A stretch of DNA of 64,000 bases from Denitrificimonas caeni DSM 24390 (GCF_000421765.1 NZ_ATXQ01000004.1:248001-312000), one strand, 5' to 3'; positions 46,347-57,098 are shown, counted from the stretch's first letter. Translations and numbers: made by a program. The notes: generated from the sequence alone by a model not told the origin.

Positions 46347-46377
46347 AAAAAAGGATGCCATTTGGCATCCTTTTTTT
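46347..46377. terminator. Bidirectional terminator between fleR and cysNC
   Basis: GGATGCCA (46353-46360) pairs with TGGCATCC (46363-46370) with a two-base loop, flanked by AAAAAA and TTTTTTT, so it can stop both fleSR and cysNC transcripts. Confidence 0.92.
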
Positions 46378-46398
46378 GTTTTAACACAGGATAACGTT

Positions 46399-48294
46399 TT
46401 AGATAATCTCGCGTTCGCGCAGCAATTGCAGAACTTGCTGTACGCCTTCTTCGACAGTGCTGATTTGGGTGTTGATGGTTAAATCAGCATCCAAAGGCAC
46501 ATCGTACGGGAAGGACTCACCAGGAATGTTGTCTTCGCCAGCGGCATACAGACCTTGTGGGTCACGCTCTTGGCAGACTTGCGGTGACGCTTGCACATAC
46601 ACGGTGATTAAACGCTCTTTACCGATCGAGGCTTTCGCTTGCTCACGGCCTTCAGCATCTGGCGCAACAAATGCAGCAAGAGTGATTAAGCCTGCTTCGT
46701 TAAACTGACGCGCAACTTGTGCGGCGCGGCGCCAGTTTTCACTGCGACCAACACGATCTAAAGGCAAGCCTTTATTGATGTCATGGCGCAGATTCTGGCC
46801 ATCGAGCACATACACCGCACGGCCGGTATCAAACAGCTTACGTTCAACTGCGTAGGCCAGCGTGCTTTTGCCCGCGCCAGATAAGCCACTAAACAGTACA
46901 GTTACCGGTTGCTGACCCAAACGCAAGGTGCGCTCGTCACGGCTGACACGACTTTTAGCAATGCTGCGAGTCGGGCAAGGTATGTTGTTCGGCGCAATAA
47001 TCATTCCCGCACCAACAGTGATGTTGGTCAGGCGATCAATCACAATGAACGCACCCGTAGTGCGGTTGGCTTGATAGTCATCCAGCGCTAAAGGCGCATC
47101 AAGACTGATCTGCACGCGACCGATTTCATTCAGTTGCAAACTGCTCACTGTATTTTGCGCGAGCGTGTTGACGTCAACACGGTGCTCAATCGCTGAGATA
47201 TTTCCTGGGATATAGCTGGTCGCGCGTTTGAAGTCATAGCGCTTGCCGGGCAGTAAAGGCTCTTCACCCATCCATACCAACATGGCTTCAAAATGATCGC
47301 TGCTGCGCACAGTGTCTTGCGCGCTGACGATTAAGTCACCACGGGAAATATCGATTTCATCTTCTAAGGTCAGAGTGATGGCTTGGCCGGCAATGGCTTG
47401 CTCTAGCTCACCATCAAAGGTCACGATGGATTTAATTTGACTGCTTTTACCGGATGGCAACACAGTAATTGCATCGCCTTTACGCAGTGAGCCAGACGCC
47501 AAGGTGCCGGCAAAACCACGGAAATTCAGGTTCGGACGATTGACATACTGCACCGGAAAACGCATCGCACGGTCATTTAGATCACCGCTGACATCGACGC
47601 TTTCCAGAATCTCCATCAAGGTTTGTCCAGCGTACCAATGGGTGTGTTCGCTGCGATTCACCACGTTGTCGCCTTTCAGCGCCGACATGGGGACAAAATA
47701 CAGTGATGAGGTATCTAGATTGATTTGTTTAGCGAAGGCTAGGTAGTCATCCTTAATCTCGTTATAGACCTTTTCGTCATAGCCTTTGAGGTCCATCTTG
47801 TTGATGGCCACCACCAAGTGACGAATGCCTAGTAGCGAAGCAATATAGCTGTGGCGGCGGGTTTGGTCTTCGACACCGTGACGGGCATCGACCAAGATAA
47901 TCGCTAGATCACAGGTTGAGGCACCGGTGGCCATATTGCGAGTGTATTGCTCGTGGCCTGGGGTGTCAGCAATGATAAATTTGCGCTTAGTGGTGCTGAA
48001 ATAACGGTAGGCCACATCAATGGTGATGCCTTGCTCGCGCTCAGCTTGTAGACCATCGACCAGTAACGCCAGGTCAATATCGTCACCGGTGGTGCCAACT
48101 TTTTTCGAGTCGCGGGTGATGGTTTCTAAATGGTCTTCGTAGATCATTTTTGAGTCGTGCAGCAGACGACCAATTAAGGTGCTCTTGCCGTCGTCGACGT
48201 TACCGCAAGTTAAGAAACGTAGCAGTTCTTTGCGTTCGTGCTGGGCCAGATAGGCAAGGATATCCTGGCTGATTAGTTCAGATTGATGACTCAT
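46399..48294 (-). CDS. cysNC: Bifunctional sulfate adenylyltransferase subunit 1 / adenylylsulfate kinase (CysNC)
   Basis: A fusion that uses GTP hydrolysis to drive APS formation (CysN) and phosphorylates APS to PAPS (CysC). 631 residues: N-terminal EF-Tu-like GTPase (about 20-445) with [22 protein letters not shown] and NKMD, then the C-terminal APS kinase (about 460-631) with Walker [11 protein letters not shown] and DGQNLRHDI. The fused form is normal in Pseudomonas. Preceded on its strand by cysD, 12 bases away. Confidence 0.95.
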   Translation of the reverse strand: MSHQSELISQDILAYLAQHERKELLRFLTCGNVDDGKSTLIGRLLHDSKMIYEDHLETITRDSKKVGTTGDDIDLALLVDGLQAEREQGITIDVAYRYFSTTKRKFIIADTPGHEQYTRNMATGASTCDLAIILVDARHGVEDQTRRHSYIASLLGIRHLVVAINKMDLKGYDEKVYNEIKDDYLAFAKQINLDTSSLYFVPMSALKGDNVVNRSEHTHWYAGQTLMEILESVDVSGDLNDRAMRFPVQYVNRPNLNFRGFAGTLASGSLRKGDAITVLPSGKSSQIKSIVTFDGELEQAIAGQAITLTLEDEIDISRGDLIVSAQDTVRSSDHFEAMLVWMGEEPLLPGKRYDFKRATSYIPGNISAIEHRVDVNTLAQNTVSSLQLNEIGRVQISLDAPLALDDYQANRTTGAFIVIDRLTNITVGAGMIIAPNNIPCPTRSIAKSRVSRDERTLRLGQQPVTVLFSGLSGAGKSTLAYAVERKLFDTGRAVYVLDGQNLRHDINKGLPLDRVGRSENWRRAAQVARQFNEAGLITLAAFVAPDAEGREQAKASIGKERLITVYVQASPQVCQERDPQGLYAAGEDNIPGESFPYDVPLDADLTINTQISTVEEGVQQVLQLLREREII

Positions 48295-48306
48295 GATGCG
48301 GATTCC

Positions 48307-49224
48307 TTAAAAGTAGCCTTGACGTTTCTTTTCTTCCATTGAGCCTGCACCATCGTGATCGATGACGCGGCCTTGGCGTTCTGAAGTGCGGGTGAGCAGC
48401 ATCTCTTGGATGATCTCTGGCAACGTGGTCGCTGTGGATTCCACTGCACCGGTGAGCGGGTAGCAACCGAGCGTGCGGAAACGCACCATTTTTTTCTGGA
48501 TGCGCGATTTTTCTTCATCGCTGAGGTGCTCAAGAATGCGCTCATCGTCAATCATAATCAGCGTGCCATCGCGCTCAATCACATCACGCTCAGCTGCCAA
48601 GTACAGCGGCACAATCGGAATGCCCTCGAGATAGATGTACTGCCAAATATCCAGCTCAGTCCAGTTCGACAACGGGAACACGCGGATGGATTCGCCTTTG
48701 TTCACTTTGCCGTTGTAGATATTCCACAGCTCTGGACGCTGGTTTTTTGGATCCCAGCGGTGTTTGCTATCGCGGAAAGAATACACGCGCTCTTTAGCAC
48801 GAGATTTCTCTTCATCACGACGGGCACCACCGAATGCAGCATCAAAACCATACTTATCGAGGGCTTGCTTTAGACCTTCGGTTTTCATGATGTCAGTGTG
48901 TTTAGCGCTACCGTGGGTGAACGGATTGATGTTTTGCGCGATGCCGTCGGGATTGGTATGGGTGATCATGTTCAGTTCAAGGTCAGCCACCATTTTGTCA
49001 CGGAAGCTGTACATTTCTTGGAGCTTCCAACGGGTATCGACATGCATCACCGGAAACGGCAGTTTGCCCGGATAAAAGGCCTTGCGCGCCAAGTGCAGCA
49101 TCACTGCAGAGTCTTTACCGATGGAGTAGAGCATGACGGGATTGTCGAACTCAGCGGCCACTTCACGAATGATGTGGATGCTTTCGGCTTCGAGTTGTTT
49201 TAGGTGGGTTAGCTTATCGGCCAT
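48307..49224 (-). CDS. cysD: Sulfate adenylyltransferase subunit 2
   Basis: Catalytic subunit that makes adenylyl sulfate from ATP and sulfate. 305 residues; the PP-loop [10 protein letters not shown] (about 36-46) and [24 protein letters not shown] are characteristic. It starts the cysD-cysNC operon. Sulfur-starvation control through CysB is usual in relatives; I do not see the operator in this short leader. Family length (about 302-305). Confidence 0.95.
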   Translation of the reverse strand: MADKLTHLKQLEAESIHIIREVAAEFDNPVMLYSIGKDSAVMLHLARKAFYPGKLPFPVMHVDTRWKLQEMYSFRDKMVADLELNMITHTNPDGIAQNINPFTHGSAKHTDIMKTEGLKQALDKYGFDAAFGGARRDEEKSRAKERVYSFRDSKHRWDPKNQRPELWNIYNGKVNKGESIRVFPLSNWTELDIWQYIYLEGIPIVPLYLAAERDVIERDGTLIMIDDERILEHLSDEEKSRIQKKMVRFRTLGCYPLTGAVESTATTLPEIIQEMLLTRTSERQGRVIDHDGAGSMEEKKRQGYF

Positions 49225-49713
49225 GCTGTGCTCACTTTGCTAGATATTGCGCCTGATTTGGCTTTGAGTGTTCTAAATGGGTGTGAAATAAGATGAGGAG
49301 CACTTTAGCATGGCATGTTGGTTCTAATGAAATGGTTATTAAGAACTAAAAAGCATAGATATATATGGGGAGTGATGGGGCGGGGTGTTTTAGTGTGCCG
49401 AACTATTTTGGGAGCGCGGGCGACTTTCAGTCGGCCATCTGGGAGCGCGGACGATTTCCACGCAGCCAAGTCTCCAGACCCAGGTCGGCATCTCTCCACT
49501 GGGAGCGCGGGCGGCTCGCCCGCAAGAATATGATGAGTGATACGATTTGCGCAGCATGAGGCTGAGAGTTATATGTTCACAGTCACGAGTCGTGATTGCA
49601 AAAGTGCGAGCCAGCGGCACGCGCTCCCATGCGCGCAAGTGCATTTAGGTTCGGGCACACGCGACTGAGGTTGATCTGGGAGCGCGGGCCGCTGGCCCGC
49701 CGTCGCGTTCAAA
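49225..49713. other. Intergenic region with REP cluster
   Basis: These 489 bases hold no gene, only several copies of a REP-like palindrome (see 49410-49701). Open frames here are short and read through the palindromes; none has a ribosome-binding site or family match. Confidence 0.75.
49410..49701. repeat. Cluster of REP-like palindromes (GGGAGCGCGGGCNNNN type)
   Basis: At least five units with the same 5' part, GGGAGCGCGG: at 49410, 49441, 49501-49523, an inverted copy at 49605-49630 and 49678-49701. Three fold perfectly, for example GCGGGCG (49507-49513) with CGCCCGC (49517-49523), and GCGGGCC (49684-49690) with GGCCCGC (49694-49700). Direct plus inverted copies resemble REP/REPIN clusters of Pseudomonas, usually spread by a RAYT transposase coded elsewhere. 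Confidence 0.85.
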
Positions 49714-50472
49714 TCACACCGGATTGTCACATTCCACATAATGATGCTCAATGCCAAAACGCTTCACTAACCACTCACCTAGCGCCTGCACGCCGTAACG
49801 TTCAGTGGCGTGGTGGCCGGCAGCGAAGAAACTGATGCCGTTTTCTTGCGCTTCATGGAAAGTACGCTCCGACACTTCACCAGTCAGATACGCATCAACA
49901 CCAGCCGCAATGGCTTGCTCAATATAGCCCTGCGCACCACCAGTGCACCAAGCGACACTTTGAATTGGCTTGTGCTGATCGAAAACCAATGGCGCTCGAC
50001 CCAAAACAGATTCAATACGAGCAGCAAAGTCTTTAGCAGACAATGGCGCATCCAGAGTACCAATCAAACCAACACTGCGTGGATTGCCTGGCTCAAGGGG
50101 ACCTGTAACGGTCAAGCCTAAACGCTGCGCCAATTGCACGTTATTACCCACCTCAGGGTGTACATCCAACGGTAAATGATAGGCCAGCAGATTAATATCA
50201 TGGGTCAATAACGCCTTAATACGCCGCTGTTTCATGCCGATGACACGTTGATCTTCACCTTTCCAGAAATAACCGTGATGCACTAAAATCGCATCGGCCT
50301 GCAGTTCAATCGCCGCATCAATTAAGGCTTGGCTGGCCGTCACGCCGCTGACAATACGCTTAATCTGCGCTTTACCTTCCACCTGTAAGCCGTTTGGACA
50401 GTAATCGCTGATGGCATTGACGTTTAAAAACTGCTCTATTTCTTGCAGCAAAAGATTGCGTTCAACAAACAT
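49714..50472 (-). CDS. Nif3-like dinuclear metal-binding protein
   Basis: A 252-residue member of the Nif3/YbgI family, which forms hexameric toroids binding two metals. The metal-binding His/Asp/Glu residues are visible in ILVHHGYFWK, LLAYHLPLDVHPEVGNN and FFAAGHHATERYG. The enzymatic role is not settled; GTP cyclohydrolase-type activity has been proposed for some members. It sits upstream of the cysD operon and next to algW, as in P. aeruginosa (PA4445-PA4446). Confidence 0.9.
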   Translation of the reverse strand: MFVERNLLLQEIEQFLNVNAISDYCPNGLQVEGKAQIKRIVSGVTASQALIDAAIELQADAILVHHGYFWKGEDQRVIGMKQRRIKALLTHDINLLAYHLPLDVHPEVGNNVQLAQRLGLTVTGPLEPGNPRSVGLIGTLDAPLSAKDFAARIESVLGRAPLVFDQHKPIQSVAWCTGGAQGYIEQAIAAGVDAYLTGEVSERTFHEAQENGISFFAAGHHATERYGVQALGEWLVKRFGIEHHYVECDNPV

Positions 50473-50640
50473 AATTGTTCCTTAATGTGAATGGGCGATG
50501 CTTTAATCACCAACTGCACTCTATAATGCCTCTTGTTATCATTAATGGCGATTTTGTCATGTTTTTTAGTTAGATTTCAGTCGCTCAGTAACTGTTTAAT
50601 AGTTTGTTTATTTGCGTGATTATTAACTTGGGAATCAGGT

Positions 50641-51777
50641 ATGCCCCGCGTATTTAAAAGTTATGGCTGGCCTCTAGTGGTTGGTTTATTAGTGGCAATG
50701 TTGCTCATTCAACGCTTCCCGCATTGGGTGGGTTTGCCCAGTGCCAATGTCAATTTATTGCAGGCCCCTTTTACTCAACAGTCACGTAGTGGTCCCTCCT
50801 CTTATGCGCGAGCAGTCAATCAAGCTTCTCCAGCGGTAGCCAACCTGTATACCGCCAAGGTGGTGAGCAAACCGATTCAACCGCTGTACAGCGATCCTGC
50901 TTTCCGTCGTTTTTTTGGCGATAACTTGCCGCAACAAAAACGTATGGAGTCGAGCTTGGGTTCTGCAGTACTGATGAGTAAGGAAGGCTACTTGCTGACC
51001 AATAATCATGTTACCGCTGGCGCTGATCAAATCATTGTGACACTCAAAGATGGCCGTGAAACCATGGCGCGGGTTATCGGCAGCGATCCAGAAACCGACT
51101 TGGCCGTTTTGAAAATTGACTTGCCTGATTTGCCTGCAATTACTTTAGGTCGTTCAGACAATATGCAAATCGGCGATGTGGTGCTGGCCATTGGTAATCC
51201 ATTTGGCGTAGGACAAACCGTGACCATGGGGATTATCAGTGCGACTGGCCGCAATCAGTTGGGCCTCAATACCTATGAAGACTTTATCCAAACCGATGCG
51301 GCGATTAATCCTGGCAACTCAGGTGGTGCATTGGTTGATTCACAGGGTAATTTGCTCGGTATCAATACCGCTATTTTTTCACGATCAGGTGGCTCGCAAG
51401 GTATTGGTTTTGCCATTCCGATCAAGCTGGCCATGGATGTTATGCGTTCGATTGTTGAAGAAGGGCACGTGGTGCGTGGTTGGTTAGGGCTTGAGGTACA
51501 GGCTTTAACACCAGAACTAGCTGAGTCTTTTGGCTTGCTTGATAGCCCAGGTATCTTGGTCGCGGGTGTTTATCGTGATGGACCGGCGGCGAAAGCCGGC
51601 TTGCAGCCTGGTGATGTCATTTTGCAAATTGCTCAAGAGAGCGCTCAGGATGGCCGCAGTTCAATGAATCAAGTGGCGCGCATGCCACCGGGCGAGAAAA
51701 TCGAGCTGAAGATTTTACGCAATGGCGAGCCGAAGACTTTGCATGCAGTGGTAGGCGTACGACCGCCAACCAGTTAG
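50641..51777 (+). CDS. algW: Periplasmic serine protease AlgW (DegS-like)
   Basis: Inner-membrane-anchored S1C protease that starts the envelope-stress cascade by cutting MucA-type anti-sigma factors in Pseudomonas. 378 residues: one N-terminal helix (about 8-25), a trypsin-like domain with catalytic His123 (TNNHVTAG), Asp153 (PETDLAVL) and Ser227 (NPGNSGG), and one PDZ domain (about 275-370). A single PDZ with a membrane anchor favours AlgW/DegS over MucD/DegP. A terminator follows. Confidence 0.92.
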   Translation: MPRVFKSYGWPLVVGLLVAMLLIQRFPHWVGLPSANVNLLQAPFTQQSRSGPSSYARAVNQASPAVANLYTAKVVSKPIQPLYSDPAFRRFFGDNLPQQKRMESSLGSAVLMSKEGYLLTNNHVTAGADQIIVTLKDGRETMARVIGSDPETDLAVLKIDLPDLPAITLGRSDNMQIGDVVLAIGNPFGVGQTVTMGIISATGRNQLGLNTYEDFIQTDAAINPGNSGGALVDSQGNLLGINTAIFSRSGGSQGIGFAIPIKLAMDVMRSIVEEGHVVRGWLGLEVQALTPELAESFGLLDSPGILVAGVYRDGPAAKAGLQPGDVILQIAQESAQDGRSSMNQVARMPPGEKIELKILRNGEPKTLHAVVGVRPPTS

Positions 51778-51830
51778 TACGGCATGATATGAACGAGTCA
51801 TACCCGCGATAACACTGGTGTTACGGCAAC

Positions 51831-51858
51831 AAAAAAGGAGCTGTTTAAGCTCCTTTTT
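51831..51858. terminator. Terminator after algW
   Basis: AAAAAGGAGCT (51832-51842) pairs with AGCTCCTTTTT (51848-51858) with a five-base loop. A and T tracts on both sides make it usable for algW and for yhcB from the other strand. Confidence 0.92.
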
Positions 51859-51891
51859 AGGTCTTAGCGCTGGATTAAAATTAGCGCGAAA

Positions 51892-52335
51892 TTAAACGTT
51901 ACGCTTTAAACCATAACCTTCGGCCAGCATGCTTGGATCGCCCTCATGCTTAGTTGCGTAATCACGTGGTGGTTCAGAGCTGTCTGTATCTTGTGGGCCT
52001 TTGATGCGCTCACGAGTTTTTGGCTCATCGACCAAACTGGCCAATAAACGCTCGCGGGAAATCTCATCCAAAGCTAAACGCTCAGCACCTTGTGAGAGGT
52101 GTTGTTGGACATCTTGATAGTTTTGCGTGAGCTTCTTAACTAAGTTGGCGGTCGTGTTAAAATGCGTGACAACTTCGCTTTGGTAGCTATCAAAACGCTC
52201 TTGGAGATCATCCAGCTGGCGTTGTGTTTTACCTGGCGCGGCGCGGCGCATAACGCGTGCTAAAATAAGGCCAATAATAATTCCGCCCACTAGTGTGAGC
52301 ACAGGGATTAACCAAACTGGGAGTGACTGTTCCAC
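51892..52335 (-). CDS. YhcB family protein (DUF1043, ZapG)
   Basis: A 147-residue inner-membrane protein. One N-terminal helix (about 5-25, PVLTLVGGIIIGLILARVM) is followed by a coiled-coil cytoplasmic part with FDSYQSEVVTHFNTTANLVKKL, the YhcB family signature. E. coli YhcB (ZapG) affects cell division and envelope growth. The C-terminal tail is Asp/Glu-rich. In P. aeruginosa the equivalent (PA4441) sits between trpS and cysN. Converges with algW on a shared terminator. Confidence 0.88.
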   Translation of the reverse strand: MEQSLPVWLIPVLTLVGGIIIGLILARVMRRAAPGKTQRQLDDLQERFDSYQSEVVTHFNTTANLVKKLTQNYQDVQQHLSQGAERLALDEISRERLLASLVDEPKTRERIKGPQDTDSSEPPRDYATKHEGDPSMLAEGYGLKRNV

Positions 52336-52511
52336 AAGACTTCCTCTTTAAACGGCTTTGCTTTACGTTAACCACTTATGCTTGTTCTGTACAGCATTGA
52401 ACAAGCTCCTTAGTGCGACAGTATCAGCTTTATCGAAAATACTTGCCACTAGACGAATTTACCCCAAGTGGGGTCACGGAGTCCTTTTTGTTAGCGCGAG
52501 AGAATCCAGTA

Positions 52512-53117
52512 ATGATTGATGGGCCAGTCGGTGCTTTAGAGGCACTGCATTTGCCTGTTGCCGATGCGCGCGGTATCGCGTTAGTTTGCCATCCCAATCC
52601 GAGTCAAGGTGGCACCATGCTCAATAAAGTGGTGTCGACCTTGCAACGCACTGCCCGTGATAGTGGCTTGGCGACGTTACGTTTTAATTACCGTGGCACT
52701 GGTAAAAGTGCCGGTGAACACGATATGCACAGCGGTGAGGTCGATGACGCACAAGCCGCGCTCGAGTGGTTGCAAGAACAGCACCCTGGTTTGCCGGTGT
52801 ACTTGCTGGGTTTTTCTTTTGGCGGCTTTGTCGCCGGCAGCTTATCCGGACGACTTGAGCAAGCCGGTGTTGCTGTTGCTCAAGTGTTTCTCGTCGCTCC
52901 AGCCGCGATGCGTTTTGATCAGCAGCATGCCATCGCGCAGCACACGGCTTTAACTGTGATTCAGCCTGAAGAAGATGAAGTGATTGATCCTGAACTGGTT
53001 TATCAGTGGTCAAACAGCTTATCTACACCACATAGCCTGCTAAAGGTGGCAGAATGTGGGCACTTTTTTCATGGTCGTTTGCCCGAGCTAAAACAGTTGG
53101 TTGCTGAGCGTCTTTAA
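52512..53117 (+). CDS. Alpha/beta hydrolase
   Basis: About 201 residues from ATG 52512 (MIDGPVGALEAL). The alpha/beta hydrolase core shows HPNPSQGGTMLNKVVSTL, RFNYRGTGKSAG (oxyanion turn), GFSFGGFVAG with the nucleophile Ser in GFSFG, a strand Asp (EEDEVID) and the final His in GHFFHG. The frame extends upstream to a GTG at 52413, but homologues begin near the chosen ATG. It stands directly upstream of trpS, as in P. aeruginosa (PA4440-PA4439). Substrate unknown. Confidence 0.85.
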   Translation: MIDGPVGALEALHLPVADARGIALVCHPNPSQGGTMLNKVVSTLQRTARDSGLATLRFNYRGTGKSAGEHDMHSGEVDDAQAALEWLQEQHPGLPVYLLGFSFGGFVAGSLSGRLEQAGVAVAQVFLVAPAAMRFDQQHAIAQHTALTVIQPEEDEVIDPELVYQWSNSLSTPHSLLKVAECGHFFHGRLPELKQLVAERL

Positions 53118-53141
53118 TTTTTCTAGAAGTGATTGAGCGAA

Positions 53142-54491
53142 ATGAACACAAGAATTTTAACTGGAATTACCACCACGGGCACTCCGCACCTTGGTAACTA
53201 TGCTGGCGCCATTCGTCCAGCGATTGCCGCAAGTCATGCTGATAATGTCGAGTCATTTTATTTTCTAGCCGATTACCATGCATTGATTAAGTGTGATGAT
53301 CCCGCGCGTATTCAGCGTTCACGTTTAGAAATTGCCGCCACTTGGCTGGCCGGTGGTTTAGATACCGATCGTGCAACTTTTTACCGTCAATCGGATATTC
53401 CAGAGATTCCTGAGTTGATGTGGTTACTGACCTGCGTGGCAGCGAAAGGCTTGCTCAACCGTGCCCATGCCTACAAAGCTTCGGTTGATCAAAATGAAGC
53501 GGCTGGTGCAGATGCCGATGCGGGTATAAGTATGGGATTATTCAGTTATCCGGTGTTGATGGCAGCAGATATTTTGATGTTTAACGCGCATAAAGTGCCG
53601 GTTGGTCGTGACCAGATTCAACACGTGGAAATGGCCCGTGATATTGGCCAACGTTTTAACCATTTATTTGGCCAAGGCCGTGATCTGTTTACTTTGCCTG
53701 AAGCAGTGATCGAAGAAGATGTCGCGACGTTGCCAGGTTTAGATGGTCGTAAAATGTCGAAAAGTTACGACAACACCATTCCGCTGTTTTCTTCCAGCAA
53801 AGAGCTAAAAAGCGCTATTTCACGCATTGTCACCGACTCGAAGTTACCCGGTGAAGCCAAAGATCCGGATAACTCGCATTTGTTTACCCTGTACCAAGCT
53901 TTTTCTACACCTGCAGAACAAGCGGCAATACGCGCAGACTTGCAAGACGGTTTGGCTTGGGGGGAAGCTAAGCAGCGTTTATTTACCTTGCTCGATGAAC
54001 AGTTGAGCGAGCCACGCGAGCGTTATCATGCATTGCTGGCTAAGCCTAATGAGCTGGAAGATATTTTGCAGGCTGGTGCGGCAAAAGCACGTAAAACAGC
54101 TGGACCATTTTTACAGCAGTTACGCGAAGCGGTTGGTTTACGCAGTTTTGCAGTGCAGGGTGCGGATCTTACCAGTAGCAAGAAAAAAGCTAAGAAAGTC
54201 AGTCGTGTGGTGAGCTTTCGAGACGATGAAGGTTTCCGCTTTCGAGTGCTTAATCGCAAGGGCGAAGATTTGTTGCTGTCGAAAGCCTTTGCCGATGGCC
54301 GCGCTGCTGGTATGGCCTCGAAGCACGTACAAACTGCGCAAGATGACTTGGATATACGTCAAGCCGATCAGCAGCTAAGTGTTTGGCTAGAAGATGAGTG
54401 CATCGCGCAAAGCCAGCAGTACGCGACAGATGATGCTTGTGCCGAGGCATTGGCAGAATTACGCAGCGCGTTGGCAAGCGACGAAAGCTGA
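53142..54491 (+). CDS. trpS: Tryptophan-tRNA ligase with C-terminal YegP-like extension
   Basis: Charges tRNA-Trp with tryptophan. 449 residues: Rossmann-type class I core with HLGNY (HIGH-type motif) and GRKMSKS (KMSKS-type), then a C-terminal extension (about 350-449) containing [20 protein letters not shown] and a final [15 protein letters not shown], which resembles a DUF1508/YegP domain. This longer form is typical of Pseudomonas TrpS. The ATG at 53142 is used over a TTG three codons upstream. It ends 319 bases before the DksA terminator. Confidence 0.92.
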   Translation: MNTRILTGITTTGTPHLGNYAGAIRPAIAASHADNVESFYFLADYHALIKCDDPARIQRSRLEIAATWLAGGLDTDRATFYRQSDIPEIPELMWLLTCVAAKGLLNRAHAYKASVDQNEAAGADADAGISMGLFSYPVLMAADILMFNAHKVPVGRDQIQHVEMARDIGQRFNHLFGQGRDLFTLPEAVIEEDVATLPGLDGRKMSKSYDNTIPLFSSSKELKSAISRIVTDSKLPGEAKDPDNSHLFTLYQAFSTPAEQAAIRADLQDGLAWGEAKQRLFTLLDEQLSEPRERYHALLAKPNELEDILQAGAAKARKTAGPFLQQLREAVGLRSFAVQGADLTSSKKKAKKVSRVVSFRDDEGFRFRVLNRKGEDLLLSKAFADGRAAGMASKHVQTAQDDLDIRQADQQLSVWLEDECIAQSQQYATDDACAEALAELRSALASDES

Positions 54492-54516
54492 TCATCATAC
54501 GGGCGCTGCGTGCTCT

Positions 54517-54539
54517 GGGAGCGCAGGCGGCCCGCCTGC
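54517..54539. repeat. REP-like palindrome after trpS
   Basis: GGGAGCGCAGGCGGCC with the stem GCAGGCG (54523-54529) and CGCCTGC (54533-54539). It has the 5' part of the 49410-49701 units. Confidence 0.75.
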
Positions 54540-54810
54540 AAAGGTCGTCCAGCACCGTTAATGCCTGCAGGTCTTAGGATTCGAGCGCTCGCCAGTTTAT
54601 AGCGCCTAACGTAACTCGTGATATGTGTGTTTCCCTCAACGAGCCATCCTGGCTCGATTCGGGCGCTGCGCCATCCATGGCTACGCTTGTTACACATACC
54701 ACGACTTACTTGTTGATCATCGATGGCGGCTCGCCTGCAAAGGTCTTCCAGCATCGCTAATGTGTGCAGGTTTTAATGAATGCTGTAGCAAGCGAGTAGT
54801 TGTCAGACAT

Positions 54811-54840
54811 AAAAAACGGAGCCGCTGGGCTCCGTTTTTT
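54811..54840. terminator. Bidirectional terminator for trpS and dksA
   Basis: AAAAAACGGAGCC (54811-54823) pairs with GGCTCCGTTTTTT (54828-54840) around GCTG. A and T tracts on both sides. Confidence 0.92.
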
Positions 54841-54856
54841 GTGTAGCAAGTTAGGT

Positions 54857-55300
54857 TTAAGAGCCCATTTGCTTTTCTTTGATTTCAGCCAAAGTTTTGC
54901 AGTCGATACACATTGTTGCAGTTGGACGCGCTTCAAGACGGCGAATGCCGATCTCAATACCGCAGGCGTCACACCAGCCATATTCTTCATCTTCGATTAA
55001 ACCGATGGTTTCATCGATTTTCTTAATCAGTTTACGCTCGCGATCGCGGGTACGCAGTTCCAAGCTGAATTCTTCTTCTTGGCTGGCACGATCAGCAGGA
55101 TCGGGAAAATTTGCAGCTTCGTCCTGCATATGGTTCACAGTACGATCCACTTCTTCCATTAACTCTTGTTTCCAACTATTCAGAATCTCGGTGAAGTGAG
55201 CGCGCATTTTCTCGCTCATATACTCTTCGCCCTTAGATTCCTTGTAAGGGACAAAAGTACGGATCAATTGGCTGCTTTGTTTTTTTGCTTTACTGGGCAT
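54857..55300 (-). CDS. dksA: RNA polymerase-binding transcription factor DksA
   Basis: Binds the RNA polymerase secondary channel and with ppGpp adjusts rRNA and amino-acid promoters. 147 residues: long N-terminal coiled coil with the tip acidic pair in DPADRASQEEEF (Asp residues), then a zinc finger CDACG...CIDC. Matches DksA rather than a Cys-less DksA2. ATG 55300 (MPSKAKKQSS) follows GAGGCGG in a good ribosome-binding site. Confidence 0.94.
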   Translation of the reverse strand: MPSKAKKQSSQLIRTFVPYKESKGEEYMSEKMRAHFTEILNSWKQELMEEVDRTVNHMQDEAANFPDPADRASQEEEFSLELRTRDRERKLIKKIDETIGLIEDEEYGWCDACGIEIGIRRLEARPTATMCIDCKTLAEIKEKQMGS

Positions 55301-55477
55301 GGTTCCGCCTCTCAAACGCTCAAGATCACTGCGTAAAACACTGAAAGCGATAAGTCGTTTCGGTGGCCTCTACGCTCACAAGCGGGCGAACTTACCAGAA
55401 AGCAGCGCATTGTGCTAGTTTTCTTTGCAGATAATGCGCTTCTTTTGAGCTGATCGAGTGTCTGGCGGCCCAATGTC

Positions 55478-56806
55478 TTACTCAACGAGACGACCGTGCA
55501 GGGTGAAGGGCTTGGCTTCTTCAATCAACACATCAACAAATTGGCCGATTAAAGCGGGGTTGTTACTGCGAAAGTAAACAATGCGATTATTCTCGTTGCG
55601 ACCTTGTAAAAGCCCAGGATCTTTTTTCGCATAATCATTGACCAGAATCCGCTGCACTGTCCCCGCCATACGACGGGTATGAGCAAAGCCTTGCTGTTGC
55701 AAGCGATGCTGTAATAAGCCTAGACGATGTTTAATCACTTCTTCTGGAGTGTCATCTTTTAACTCTGCCGCCGGTGTGCCAGGGCGCGGGCTGTAGATAA
55801 ATGAATAGGAGAAATCAAAATCAACATCGGCCACAAGTTGCATGGTTTGTTCAAAATCTTTTTCGGTCTCGCCGGGGAAGCCCACGATAAAGTCTGAGCT
55901 GATTAAAATATCCGGCACCGCAGCTTTCAGTTTACGAATGCGCGATTTGTACTCAAGCGCTGTGTGGTTGCGTTTCATCGCCGACAAAATGCGGTCAGAG
56001 CCGGATTGCACGGGCAAGTGCAGGTACTTCGCCAGTTTTGGAATATTGGCGTGGGCATCAATCAGCGAGTCAGAAAACTCCAGCGGATGCGAGGTCATGT
56101 AACGAATGCGATCAATACCGTCCACTTCCGCCACCAAGCGCAGCAGCTCAGCAAAATCAGCGATCTCACTATTACTGGTCGCTCCACGGTAGCCGTTAAC
56201 GTTTTGACCGAGCAGCGTCACTTCGCGCACGCCATGCTCAGCCAAATGTCGAATTTCTTTGAGTACATCAGCGAGCGGACGGCTGACCTCTTCACCGCGC
56301 GTATAGGGTACAACGCAGAAGCTGCAATATTTGCTACAGCCTTCCATCACCGATACATAAGCGGTTGGGCCGTCGATGCGCGGCTCGGGTAGACGATCGA
56401 ATTTTTCGATCTCTGGGAAAGACACATCAACCTGTGCTTTGCCGGTAATGCGGGCGGCATCGATCATTTCTGGCAGGCGATGTAAGGTTTGCGGGCCGAA
56501 CACCACATCAACATAAGGTGCGCGTTCACGAATGGCGGCACCTTCTTGACTGGCCACGCAGCCCCCAACACTGATCACTAGATCAGGGTTGGCGATTTTC
56601 AGCTCACGCCAACGCCCTAACTGTGAATACACTTTATCTTGGGCACGCTCACGGATCGAGCAAGTGTTAAGGACGATCAGATCGGCCTCTGCTGCATCTT
56701 TGGTGATTTCCATGGCTTGATGTTCGCCCAATAAATCCACCATACGCGAGCTGTCATACTCGTTCATTTGGCAGCCGTGGGTTTCGATATATAATTTTTT
56801 AGCCAT
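55478..56806 (-). CDS. miaB: tRNA-2-methylthio-N6-dimethylallyladenosine synthase MiaB
   Basis: A radical-SAM enzyme that adds the methylthio group to i6A37 in tRNA. 442 residues: N-terminal MTTase domain with [12 protein letters not shown] (Cys11) and further Cys in the first 90 residues for the second 4Fe-4S cluster, the radical-SAM [15 protein letters not shown] motif, and a C-terminal TRAM domain. Family length. In many Pseudomonas the phoH-like and ybeY genes follow miaB, but here an RDD gene lies upstream. Confidence 0.94.
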   Translation of the reverse strand: MAKKLYIETHGCQMNEYDSSRMVDLLGEHQAMEITKDAAEADLIVLNTCSIRERAQDKVYSQLGRWRELKIANPDLVISVGGCVASQEGAAIRERAPYVDVVFGPQTLHRLPEMIDAARITGKAQVDVSFPEIEKFDRLPEPRIDGPTAYVSVMEGCSKYCSFCVVPYTRGEEVSRPLADVLKEIRHLAEHGVREVTLLGQNVNGYRGATSNSEIADFAELLRLVAEVDGIDRIRYMTSHPLEFSDSLIDAHANIPKLAKYLHLPVQSGSDRILSAMKRNHTALEYKSRIRKLKAAVPDILISSDFIVGFPGETEKDFEQTMQLVADVDFDFSYSFIYSPRPGTPAAELKDDTPEEVIKHRLGLLQHRLQQQGFAHTRRMAGTVQRILVNDYAKKDPGLLQGRNENNRIVYFRSNNPALIGQFVDVLIEEAKPFTLHGRLVE

Positions 56807-57098
56807 GAGAAAACGCGCCTACAGATGAAAACAATAGCCGCCTATTATGGAAGAGCAATGGAGTGGGCGCAAACCTATTCGTCAATTAAGCTGATAACGG
56901 TGTTTTCTGCGTGGCTTGAGAATACAAAATGTGTTGAATTACTGCTCGATATAAGCTGCTCATACACGTGCAGCTTGTGTTGCTACTGCGAGCTTGGGGT
57001 TGCGCCAAGAGTGCCGGTTTGGAGCTGATTGGAATAGAGTGTCGCGGGACTAGCCCTCCTATAACAAGCGTTTGAACGTTTGCTTGAGAGGGCTGACT

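Larger units (their letters stand above)
54492..54856. other. Intergenic region with repeats and a terminator
   Basis: 365 bases without a gene. A REP-like palindrome lies at 54517-54539, and a direct repeat of about 43 bases occurs at 54533-54575 and 54732-54774 (CCTGCAAAGGTC..., about 80% alike). A bidirectional terminator closes the region. Confidence 0.7.

Noticed and set aside
48406-48873. 155-codon plus-strand frame over cysD
   Set aside because: Antisense shadow of cysD, whose motifs are unambiguous.
56825-57028. 67-codon frame upstream of miaB
   Set aside because: No ribosome-binding site and no family features; likely chance in the miaB leader.
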